From Rhea pennata (Eukaryota > Chordata > Aves > Rheiformes > Rheidae): 64,000 nt of DNA. Below are positions 36,501 to 45,525 of the stretch, in pieces. The first letter of the stretch is position 1; each line of letters begins with the position of its first letter. Under the pieces are notes generated by a model. The model did no database searches. It was not told the origin of the DNA and saw only the letters and a program-made list of their open reading frames with translations. The stretch spans positions 61,458,703 to 61,522,702 of the forward strand of contig NC_084664.1 of NCBI RefSeq assembly GCF_028389875.1, in the 5' to 3' direction. Both the position numbers and the translations under genes were made by a program.

Positions 36501-37999
36501 AGAGCTTTAAGTTTCCTCAGCTTGAATGTACAAGGGCCAGCAAATAGAACAAGGTCAGGCCACCACATAGAGCTGACCTGTGATTATAAAGGAAACAAAA
36601 CAAAAACACCTTCAATTCTTTTTTGTATAATCTGTGGGGTTTTGCCTGCTTATCATTAAGTGATAAGCTGAAAAAAAAAAAAAAAGGCCTCTAAATAGCT
36701 TCCAGTTGTTAGGAAATATCTGGACAGTTCAGATACTGCCAGCTGCCCCACAGCAATGAGAAGTGCCAAAGGCCTGAATACTCCATGGTGCTTTGGAGGA
36801 ATGAGATTCTCGCAAACCAATGGAAATTTTGTGACATCGGCCTTTGCAACATGGCCTGCAAGTCAACAGCGCTCAGGCAAGGGACTGTGCTCTTGCCTTA
36901 AGTCTCTCTTTGTATCTCATCACAAGCAGCCAGCAGTAGAATGAGCCTCAATTCTGTTCACACAAAAGCAATCTAAATCAAGAAATACACGTACATAGAT
37001 ACAGAACAAACAAACATACACACATGTGCACATGCATACGAGCTCTTTGGGTCTTTGTCATCATCCCGCTGGCTCTGCTTTTAATTTGGGATTTTTTTTC
37101 ATATTCATGCAAGGGATTTTGTATTGTTTTCTTTTCCACTTTGAGGGAGGAAAGAAGGGTGTTGAGCCTAAGCTGCTACTTTTCTGTGGCTTCTCACTGC
37201 ATGTTGAGTAGGGGAATCATCATGTTCTACATAAGATGTGCAAGAAGAATGTTTACACTTGAAAGGGGAAAATAAGCATTAGAGAGCGAAAGGTCTGCCT
37301 GCTGTGTTTTTCCACGGAAGTTACTGAGTCCCAGGTTTTCAGCCAGAATCTGATCCCAGTCACAGAAATGTGAAACTCACAAAATTCTTTGTAAAACTAA
37401 CTTTGTTTAATATACTTCAAAATGCAAGTCGATTTTGAGTGGAGACACACTTTGGGGAATCCAGAGAGAGACCCTGAAAACAATCTGAGCTATTTCTTTT
37501 TATTTTACATTCCATTAAATGTCTAAAAGATTGGACACCTAAAAATGATTACATGAAGTGTTCAGGTGAAAATGTTTCTTCCAGTTGTAACTGTCTGTAA
37601 CCGATAAGAATACTTTTATGAATTGAGTTATGGATATAGGGAGTTAAAACACACTAAGTACTACACTATAAATAAAGCCTGAATACTAAAAAGAAACAAA
37701 AAAGTGAATAATAAAATATAAAGCATTGCTCTGCAGCTTTTCTTTGCTTTCTTTCACACAAACGATGCATTTACAAAAGAGAACTAAACACATATAAAAA
37801 GCCCCCACAAACAAACAAAAACCATGTTACATTAGATGACTTGACAGCGGAATTTGCTATTTCCAGCTTAGTACATACTGCGAATGCCAGGATAAAATTA
37901 TCTGTTCAGCACAGCCGAGTTTGAGCGCTTTTGCTTTTATTGCAGTTGCAACCGCTGCATGGAAAGGAGAAAAGATTTTTTTTTGGGGGGAGGGGGTAT

Positions 38000-38020
38000 C
38001 TTTATTTATTTATTTATTTT
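38000..38020. repeat. (TTTA)n simple repeat
   Basis: Five TTTA units just before the IGFBP1 CpG island. Confidence 0.85.
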
Positions 38021-38124
38021 TCCGGGTGAAACTGGAGAAAGCCAGAGCGCCTCGCTTCGCCGGGAGCTGCTCGCCGACACGTTCCGCGCGCGCCCCGCGG
38101 AGCCGCGGCGGCGGAGCGACGTGC

Positions 38125-38125
<1 letters not shown>

Positions 38126-38161
<36 letters not shown>
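38126..38161 (+). repeat. (CGG)12 trinucleotide repeat
   Basis: Twelve pure CGG units, with imperfect CGG upstream, about 530 nt before the IGFBP1 TATA box. This repeat type is length-unstable and easily methylated. Confidence 0.95.
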
Positions 38162-38162
<1 letters not shown>

Positions 38163-38665
38163 TGCAGCCACCCCCGCCCCGGCCGCCCCGGGGCCCCCCG
38201 GCTCGGCACGTCGGTGTCCTCCTAACCTGCATGACGAAAATCAAACACGGGTTTGTTGCACGGCTTGCTGGGGAAATGTGAAGTCAGCTGCTTCGGTTTC
38301 AATGGGGTTTCCCTCCTCCCCTTCCTCCCCCCGCCCCACCGCCAGCACCACCACGGTTTTTTTCTTCTTTTTTAAACATTTACATTTTTATCAAATGTCA
38401 AGAAAAGGAGATGCTTGTGACAGGCAAAAGGGGAGGGGAACATCCCCCTCCGCCCTCCCCCCCCCCGCATTTTTCCCTGTTAACGACGCGTTAGAGGTGG
38501 GGGCGAGGGAATGAAAGCATTCCTGCATGTCTGGAGGGGGGGAAAAAAAGAAAAAAAAAGATAAAAGGGGAAAGTGAAAGGGGAGGGGAAGCGCGGTCAG
38601 GGACATGAACTGCCAGCGAAATGATGCTCCTCCGGCCCTCCCGTCCGGATAATCGTTAACTCGGG

Positions 38666-38678
38666 GTTAAAGATTAAT
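38666..38678 (+). promoter_or_regulatory. IGFBP1: HNF1-like site in IGFBP1 promoter
   Basis: GTTAAAGATTAAT closely follows the HNF1 consensus GTTAATNATTAAC and ends 17 nt before the TATA box. The human IGFBP1 promoter has a functional HNF1 site at a similar distance, so liver control appears conserved. A GTTAAC word lies just upstream at 38656. Confidence 0.65.
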
Positions 38679-38695
38679 AGCCAGGCACAGCACTG

Positions 38696-38701
38696 TATAA
38701 A
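38696..38701 (+). promoter_or_regulatory. IGFBP1: IGFBP1 TATA box
   Basis: TATAAA in cactgtataaatgg, 90 nt before the start codon. The start of transcription is expected near 38725, giving a leader of about 65 nt. Confidence 0.8.
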
Positions 38702-38790
38702 TGGCTCGGGGGGAGGCGAATGCGTGCAAAGTGCCTGCTGCTCCTCCACGCACTGAGCCGGCCTCCGCCTGGTACTCACTCACCCCTGCA

Positions 38791-39163
38791 ATGAGTGGCA
38801 TGCAGTCTCTGCTGCCCTGGCTGCTGCTGCTGCTGCTGCTGCCGCTGCCGGCGCTGCTGGGGCCCGGCCCGGCTGGCGGAGTGGGCCTGCCACCGGCCCG
38901 CTGCGCCCCTTGCACTGCAGAGAAGCTGGCCCTGTGCCCGCCGGTGGCGGCTGGCTGCCCCGAGACGGCGCGGCAGCCCGGCTGCGGCTGCTGCCAGATG
39001 TGCGCCCTGGGGCCGGGGCAGCCCTGCGGGGTGTACACAGCCCGCTGCGCCCGCGGGCTCCGCTGCCGTGTCCCGCCGGAGCAGCCCGGCCCGCTGCGCG
39101 CCCTGCTCCGGGGCCAGGGCACCTGCCTGCCGCCCACCACCGGCGAGGCCGTCGAGCCCACAG
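38791..39163 (+). CDS. IGFBP1: IGF-binding protein 1, exon 1 (N-domain)
   Basis: Codes a Leu-rich signal peptide ([20 protein letters not shown]) and the cysteine-rich N-terminal IGF-binding domain. That domain has the family signature GCGCCQMC and twelve cysteines, the usual number. IGFBP1 is a liver-secreted carrier that binds IGF-I and IGF-II and limits their access to receptors; in mammals its gene is induced by fasting and repressed by insulin. I chose the ATG at 38791 because it directly precedes the signal peptide; a second ATG lies at 38800. An in-frame ATG at 38701 overlaps the TATA box and cannot be in the mRNA. The exon ends in phase 1 at aca g|gtaccg. Confidence 0.95.
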
Positions 39164-40541
39164 GTACCGCACCGCGGCGGAGCGAGCCCTCGGGGGAGAG
39201 CGCAGTGAGGCCAGAATGAGGGTGCTGGGATGCTACCGCTCGCTTTGCATCAGTCGTAAGCAGGCGCTGGAGCGGGGCGAGTGCTTTTGCGTGCTCTGCT
39301 TGCGACCCTCTCTCAGAAGCCACACGAGGTGGTGGGAAGACCTGTGCGGGCTTTGCGCTTGGCTCCGCTTTGAGCATGGGAAGTACCTTCAGCGGTGCAT
39401 TGCTGACCGGTCCCTCTCTGAGCAAAATGCAGCAGGCAGGCGGCTCAAGCATCTTAGGCTAAGTGACGAGCAAGAACTTCTAACAGCGTTGCTTCAACAG
39501 TTTGTTATTTATTTTTCAGCATCATATTATTGCTACGGTTGCATATTGGTGGTTAAAGTAACTCAGTCATATAGCATTACCAAAATAACCCTGGCTGACT
39601 CAAAATCACAGTTGCCATTGCTGGCAGAAATGGAGTTATTCTTGTTTGGGGTGGTGATGGTGGGAGCAGTCACTAGACTTGGTGCTTAAGCCTTCTTCAG
39701 TTAAAACTGTCCAGTATTTGATGTTATTCTTTCTCTGATTTTGTTCTTTCCTTCTTTCCCTCCTCAGTCTTCCTCCTCATTTTTTTTCTAACACATCACC
39801 CCAGGGAGGGGGGGAAAAAAAAAGTTCTGATATTTTTGATCCCTTCACTGGTCATTTGCAGCCTTAATCCTGCGAGTTATTTAAACAAGCCTCCATATCT
39901 GCACCCACGAGGTATCCCCGTGGCTGTTAAGACCTCTGTGGGGTTTGCGTGCTCCAAGCGGGGCGCAGGCTGGTGGGCCCAGCATGGTCCAGCTTCTCCT
40001 AGTCCCTGGGTATCCGATCCTCAGCGGGCCAGCGGGATCTGCTGCCCGCTTGTGTGGTTGCTGCCCCCCCTGTTACATGCCAAGCCACAGCACAAGCTAA
40101 AGGATGCTGTGGCATCGGGTCTCAACCAGTTCCTCTCCCAAATAAAAACTAGAACATATCGTTCTGATAAAAATCCATATGCGTTACAAGTTTGATTCCA
40201 GTCTTTCCTCATTTAGCAAAGTGTCTTTTACCTACTGTAGTCAGGTAAGACCTTTCATTTCCAACAGACTGGTTTCAGCTTCCTCTTTTTGGTATTTGAA
40301 CGATTCCAGAGGGTAATAAAATAGCCAGCTTGTTAGAGAACAGCAGATGTGTCCTCATACCAATATATTACAGAACTTGAATTTGATGTGCTGCCCATGT
40401 AAAGATGGGGGAGGTACTAAAGTTGATCTTAGACATAGCATTTTTCTTTTATCAATTTTTCCTTTTCTTCTTCTTTTTTCCTTGGAGAAGTAAAGGCAAA
40501 AGCTCACTGAACATTTCCACCTTACTGTCATTCCTTTCCAG
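39164..40541 (+). other. IGFBP1: IGFBP1 intron 1
   Basis: A 1.4-kb intron, GC-rich at its start. It ends in a tcctttccag acceptor. No other feature was recognised. Confidence 0.9.
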
Positions 40542-40720
40542 ACTCTGTAGAACTGGAGGATATAACTTTAGAAAGCACAGAAATGACCCAGGATCAGCTG
40601 CTGAGCTATCAGTTGATGTTTCCCTTCGGCCAGGACAAATCCATCCCCTGGAACGCCATCACTGCCTATGAAAACATGAAAGCAAAGAGGATATCTGAAC
40701 TCAAGAAATGGAGAGAGCAG
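40542..40720 (+). CDS. IGFBP1: IGF-binding protein 1, exon 2 (linker)
   Basis: Codes the variable central linker: DSVELEDITLESTEMTQDQL, then LSYQLMFPFGQDKSIPWNAI, then TAYENMKAKRISELKKWREQ. The block from SIPWNAI through KKWREQ is typical of IGFBP1. The acidic Ser/Thr part matches the region phosphorylated in mammals, though individual sites cannot be assigned. It has 179 nt, entering in phase 1 and leaving in phase 0, the same phases as IGFBP3 exon 2 in this window. Confidence 0.95.
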
Positions 40721-41426
40721 GTACGGGTTTTACTGCAAGCCTTTCAAACAGCATTTCAGTAGACAATATTGATATAAAATACTGAATGAAAATGTACATG
40801 ACACTCTATCAGCAGCCCTGAGATGTCAGTGTTTTTGGTAGGCAGCAAACAGACTTATTTTGGAATATGCCAGTTAGATGGGTAAGCGAAATGGAAGTGG
40901 CTGTAAAAGCACTCGTGCATCAGTTACGAAGTTACAGGAACTCCTTGCAGAGGCTGAATCTTGCTCAGCAAGTGGTACCAGATTATAGCAAGCTCCACTT
41001 GAGGGCACCAGAGAACCAGGTTAGACCGCTTCCAGCCCTTCCCCGCACTAAATCGGCAGTCAGCGGGTCAGAAAAGCCCGGTTTTGCATGGCCAAAAAAA
41101 TTCACTTAGCTGTAAGCCCTGTTAGCTCCCATTCCAATTTTTAAGGCTTCTGCTCTTCTGAACCAAACCATGGATAAAACCAGCTGACTTGAAGAGGATT
41201 GCTTATGGGAGGACCTGACATGGGGCCGAAGAATAAGAGCAAAGGCCGTAAAGGCAACGCTGGCGTTTCCCGGCTGCGCCCCTGTGGGGACAAATAGAAA
41301 TTGGGTGCAGGTTTCATGGAGGGTGGGAATTTTCGGCTTTCGGCTGGCTTCGCTGCCGGTCACGTTTTGTTTGCCTGGTGTCTCTGCGATTTCCGTATTG
41401 ACGACCTGTGTGTTGCGTTGCTGCAG
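40721..41426 (+). other. IGFBP1: IGFBP1 intron 2
   Basis: A 706-nt intron from gtacgg to gttgctgcag. Nothing further was recognised. Confidence 0.9.
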
Positions 41427-41555
41427 GGACCATGCCAGAAGGAGCTCTACCGAGCCCTGTATAAATTGGCCAAAGCCCAGCAAAGGAGCGGAGGGGAGAT
41501 TTACAAATTCTACTTGCCCAACTGCAGCAGGAACGGCTTTTACCACAGCAAACAG
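41427..41555 (+). CDS. IGFBP1: IGF-binding protein 1, exon 3
   Basis: Codes GPCQKELYRALYKLAKAQQR, then SGGEIYKFYL, then PNCSRNGFYHSKQ. This is the first half of the C-terminal thyroglobulin type-1 domain, with the conserved GPC start and PNCxxxGFY motif. The exon is 129 nt, phase 0 at both ends, flanked by ctgcag and gtacgt. The C-terminal domain completes the high-affinity IGF site together with the N-domain. Confidence 0.96.
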
Positions 41556-42268
41556 GTACGTGCCTCCTGCCCGTCCCGGCAGCGGCCCCTGCCGCGCTCG
41601 CGGCCCCCGAGCCCGCCGGTCCGCAGCTGCTGCAGGAGCAGGTCGTGCGAGCAGGGGTCCCGAGCGCTCGGGAGCAGATGGTTCGTCCTTCTTCTCTTAA
41701 AAGCGAGCCGCGCATCGGAGGCTGGCAGAAACGGGGGCGGGCGAACAGGTGCACGCAAGGCCTCCTCCAAGAGGTGTTAACCCTGTGTGTCCCCACACCA
41801 CACCGAGCAAAAAAAAAAAAATAATAATAATAATAATAATAATCCTGCATTGCACTGATAACACCCCTCACGGGCGCTGGGGCCTCCACGGGAGCATTTT
41901 GGGTTACACCAAGCGGCAGCTCCAAAGCGCAACCTTTGCGCCGTCGGCCGGGCGCGCAGTTTTAAGGTCTCCGTGCCGCCTTTGCGTGGGGCACTCCACC
42001 ACCGTGTTGCTCGCGGGCGCCGCGGTCGCATCCAGCACGTGCAGAAAGCGTCCCCGTCCCCGCAAAAGAGCCCCGCGTCCCTCCATGAAGCCTGGAGGTA
42101 TGGTCAAAACGGAGCGCGTTGCGCTCCAAAAAAAAGTCTGCGCGTGGCAGGTGCCCAGTTTCTAATCCTAACTCTGCCCGAACACCCACGCTTGTAGTTT
42201 TCCCTAGCTGATCTTGTGCCATCGGTTGCTTACTCTGGGCTTTAATTCGGTTTTCCTGATCGTTCCAG
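41556..42268 (+). other. IGFBP1: IGFBP1 intron 3, CpG-rich
   Basis: A 713-nt intron. About 41560-41760 and 41930-42120 are CpG-dense, separated by an A-run plus ATA repeat (41809-41843). It may be a secondary island, or reflect local GC drift. Confidence 0.8.
41809..41843. repeat. Poly-A / (ATA)n repeat
   Basis: About thirteen A residues followed by seven ATA-type units. Confidence 0.9.
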
Positions 42269-42400
42269 TGCGAAACGTCGCTGGACGGCGAGTCTGCCGG
42301 GTGCTGGTGTGTCTATCCGACGAGCGGGAAGCGAATCCCTGGCTCTCCGGAGCTGAAAGGAGACGCCGAATGCCAACAGGAGCTCAGTTCGCAGGAGTAA
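42269..42400 (+). CDS. IGFBP1: IGF-binding protein 1, last coding exon
   Basis: Codes CETSLDGESAGCWCVYPTSG, then KRIPGSPELKGDAECQQELS, then SQE and TAA at 42398-42400. The CWCVYP motif is the thyroglobulin type-1 hallmark. In mammals the segment after GSPE reads RGD, an integrin-binding motif; here it is KGD. The C-terminus (QQELSSQE) also differs from mammals. With exons 1-3 the full protein is 270 residues, slightly longer than human (about 259). Confidence 0.96.
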   Translation, partial: CETSLDGESAGCWCVYPTSGKRIPGSPELKGDAECQQELSSQE

Positions 42401-43200
42401 ATCCGAACGCGGGCGTTCGCACCACGCTTTCCGAAGGGCCCGATTGAGCTCTCCGCTGGGAGCCCCTTCAGGAAGGTTGATACGTGCGCCTGACTTTCGC
42501 CGTGGGAATAACCCCCAAAAGTAGCTTTCGTGCTGCACTGGGATCACTCAGCTGCTTGAGTGAAGGTCAGATACGAGCAACTGCAAGATCAAGTCCTACA
42601 GTCTTGTATATTATGTCTGTATAATATTCTAGATACCCTCATGTGTAAAGCTGTTGAATTATTTATTTCACAGTAAGTGTATTTTTGTCTGTGTGTTGTT
42701 ACTAATTTATATCCTCAAACACTTCATAACTTTATATGTAAATACTTAATATTATTGATCTTAAATGTATGCATCCTATGCTGGGGGAATGTTGCTACTT
42801 AAAACTTCAAATGGCATAACTCTATTGGGAGAAATGGCTTGTAAACTTGCATTTTTGTACTATGTATTTATAGAGGTAAAACTGAATTTGAAAAAATAGC
42901 TTTCAGTAGAGAACAAGCTTAGGAACTTATTTAAAACCTGTTTTGTTTATATATCATGTTGCTTTTGCACCTCTGTTTCAATGTCAAACTGTTTCTTAAA
43001 AAAGAAAGTCTAAACCTGGATTATACACTGAAGCATCCAATGGGACAATATTTGTTTCTGTTTTCCAAACATATGCACTGGCTATATGGTAAAACACAGC
43101 AGGATATTCTGTGCGACCTTTGACAGGTGTAAATTGGTCACATGTTGACATTATCAGGTTATTTAAGATGTGCTATTAAATAATTTCCTCTACACCGCCC
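42401..43200 (+). other. IGFBP1: IGFBP1 3' UTR
   Basis: AT-rich, with several ATTTA-type words (for example tgaattatttatttcac), which often shorten mRNA life and fit the fast turnover of IGFBP1 mRNA. It ends near the ATTAAA poly(A) signal at 43175-43180; GC-rich DNA follows at once. Confidence 0.7.
43175..43180 (+). promoter_or_regulatory. IGFBP1: IGFBP1 poly(A) signal (ATTAAA)
   Basis: ATTAAA is the commonest variant signal. No AATAAA lies between the stop codon and this point. T/G-rich sequence (ctggtctcttgc) follows within 30 nt. Confidence 0.6.
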
Positions 43201-44692
43201 TGGTCTCTTGCTTTCCGCGAGTTACTCCAGGGCCGAGTGAAACCGCGCTTGGATCCAGCTCTCTTTGGGAGCCGTGGCCCTGGGCGAGGAAGTAGCCTGT
43301 AAGGAGAGTTACTAGAAGGTTTCCCAGTCGGGAAAGCTGGATGCTGTCCTCCACTTAGCAGCCCTGAGTGTGCCTAGGAGGTAACACGGGGGCTGACAAG
43401 TGCTAGAAAAATACATTTCCCGCATAGAAAGTCGGAGGTTATAAAAGGGAGGTTGGCAAGAACACCTCGGCTTTATTTTACTTCATTTATTTTTTTGGCC
43501 GAAAGAAGAGAAGAGGCTCCTCTTGGCTTGGGACCCTGGAATTAGTCTCCATCCTGTCCCCCCTCCTCCACATTTCCCTTCGCCTTAGTGGTTTCAGAGA
43601 AAGAGGGAGAAAGCGGTTGCTTGCCCCCACGGCTTCAAGTTGTGTTTTTCCCCCGGAGAAGCGGTGGTGGGAGCTGGCAGGTCTCGGCGGTGGAAACGGG
43701 CTGCGCCAGCCCTGCCGGAGAAAGCGGCTGGGGAGCAGCAGATAACCTTGTCTCCGAGCCTGGCCAGAGCGAAACTCGGCATTAAAATCCGCCTGCAGTT
43801 TTTGGCACCAGCTTTGGGTTCAACGTGGGAACGCGAAGTCGCTTGTAGAAGCAGCGAAGCTCAAGCCGGGCGATCGGTGCGCGACGTGTTGCCGCTTTGT
43901 GGCATCGCCCTGTTTGGCTGCACCCGCGGCGCGCGCGCGGCCTTGCACCACAGTCGTACGGCGTTGGGAGGGAGAAGAGGGAAGATTATATACCTGCACT
44001 GCAGTTAGAGCATGCACGCCAGAGCTTGCTGAGCCCACTCAGCCTTGGGGAAAGGCTAATTTCTAACGAACAGAAGTGGGTTCTCATTGCTGGGGTTGTT
44101 ATTTATGGGGAAACGTTCATCTTTTCAATAACAGTTAACAGCACAGTCTATTTGCAGTGTAACAACCCAAAGTGCAGCTAATGCTGATGTTTTCCAGGGT
44201 GGCAGGTTTTCATGGTTGCTGCAAGGAAAAAGAGTGTTTACCAGGGAGCAGGTTTTAGGGAATCCTTTCTCGTAATGCCAAGCAGAGCCCTGGGCTGGGC
44301 TTCCCAGCACAGCATCCAGGCGTGTCGGGCCAACTCCTTCAAGGGCTTTAGCTCCTTACCTCCCACCGAAAGCAACAGGGGATGGGTGCCTCCTCATCTG
44401 CAATCTGGCCTCCTGTGACATCTTGCCAGGACTCACCAGGACCGACTTCTGCCAAGCTGCACTGCGCTGGCCTGGGCTGTCTGAGTTGGGCCAGGCTCTT
44501 CTGCATGCTGGGATTAGGACTAACGCAAGGAGGTAAATCGTCTCCCTGCTATCACACCACCACCAAGGAACCTATGTGTAGGCCCTAGATGCCTCATCTT
44601 GTGATTTGTCCTGATTTTTATCACTAACCTCAATAATATGGGGGAAAAAATCAAAGATTTGTAGTTTTCGTTTGATTTTGGGTGTTTTGGGC

Positions 44693-44708
44693 GGGGGGGG
44701 GGGGGGGG
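44693..44708 (+). repeat. Poly-G run
   Basis: Sixteen consecutive G residues within ttttgggc...gtggtggc; potentially quadruplex-forming. Confidence 0.9.
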
Positions 44709-45501
44709 TGGTGGCATATGCCAGCTGGCAACCCTGGCTTCAGCATGCACCTCCTGCCCCGGCCCCTCTGGTGCCAGAGAGCCCAGCCTGGTGGGGCAGA
44801 GCAGGGATTCAGTGCTGCAGGATGCTCTGAGTGGGCGGCACATCCCCGCAGTGCAGTGGGGCGTTTGGAGGGGACACCCTGCTCCCGCTTGCTTCAGCTC
44901 CCTCCCTTCATGCCCGCTCGCACTTCTCCCACCCAGGAGAAATTAACTGGTGGGAAGGTCTTAGGCACGCACCTGGAACGTGTGGCTTACGATATCTGAG
45001 AAGGCTACCTAGAGTTGCCCTGGTTCGCGCTTTCTCCTGCCAAAACGCTGTCAGGCTTGCTGCAGCCGGGTTTGTTCCAGCCATGCCGCCTCCTGCCCCT
45101 GGCCTGCCGCCAAGCACAAAACGCTCATCGCAGAGAAGTGAGCTCACTGCCCTCTCTCCTTGCTTTGCTACCCTCCTTTTCCCCTAAAGCTCTCCAAGGC
45201 GATCTGCAGTCACCTGGTACCCAGCTCTGCTGATACTGAGTCAGGTCTGCTCGTTACTTGGGGTGCAGCAGAGACCCATCCATGTTGGTTAGCACTTAGC
45301 TGGATACAAAGAAAGGGAGGAAGAAAATGGGGCTTGGGAACAGCCACAGCAATGCTGAAAACTCATAGGCATCTCTGCCACTTTTGAGCCACCAAGGACA
45401 CAGGCACTGCAAAGGCAAAATTTAGGAAACAGCTCTCTCCAGGGCTGGCCCAAAAGCACAGTTGAACATAAAGCATCTCATATTTCAGCCTTTTTCCTTT
45501 C

Positions 45502-45525
45502 CAAAAAGAAATATATTTCTTTTTG
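45502..45525. repeat. 24-bp perfect palindrome
   Basis: CAAAAAGAAATA is followed by its exact reverse complement TATTTCTTTTTG with no spacer. The composition is A/T-rich. Confidence 0.9.

Larger units (their letters stand above)
27278..38039. other. Gene-free interval upstream of IGFBP1
   Basis: About 10.7 kb without a gene I can support. It contains a CA repeat at 27366-27410, an AAAC repeat near 30481-30505, poly-A at 32976-32992, a G-run near 33050, and several perfect hairpins: 29222-29247 (11 bp), 31069-31094 (9 bp), 32818-32841 (9 bp) and 36648-36668 (8 bp). In human the equivalent upstream region carries liver regulatory elements of IGFBP1; nothing here can be assigned by eye. Confidence 0.6.
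38040..39240. promoter_or_regulatory. IGFBP1: IGFBP1 promoter / exon 1 CpG island
   Basis: GC-rich, CpG-dense sequence starts at about 38040 (cgcctcgcttcgccgggagc). An AT/A-rich stretch interrupts it at 38350-38580, and it runs through exon 1 into the start of intron 1. Outside it the DNA is AT-rich. Such islands mark promoters in vertebrates. Confidence 0.8.

Noticed and set aside
38701-38790. In-frame N-terminal extension of IGFBP1 starting at ATG 38701
   Set aside because: That ATG overlaps the TATA box and lies before the expected transcription start; the signal peptide begins at 38791.
38667-39452. Long minus-strand open frame (261 codons) over IGFBP1 exon 1
   Set aside because: It is the antisense shadow of a GC-rich exon, low in complexity, with no recognisable domain and no splice or promoter support.
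38910-39689. 259-codon plus-strand frame starting inside IGFBP1 exon 1
   Set aside because: Out of frame with the clear IGFBP1 protein and runs through its donor into the intron; it is open because of GC bias.
41314-41925. 203-codon minus-strand frame across IGFBP1 exon 3 and intron 3
   Set aside because: Contains poly-Tyr/Phe from the ATA/A repeat and overlaps a certain exon on the other strand.
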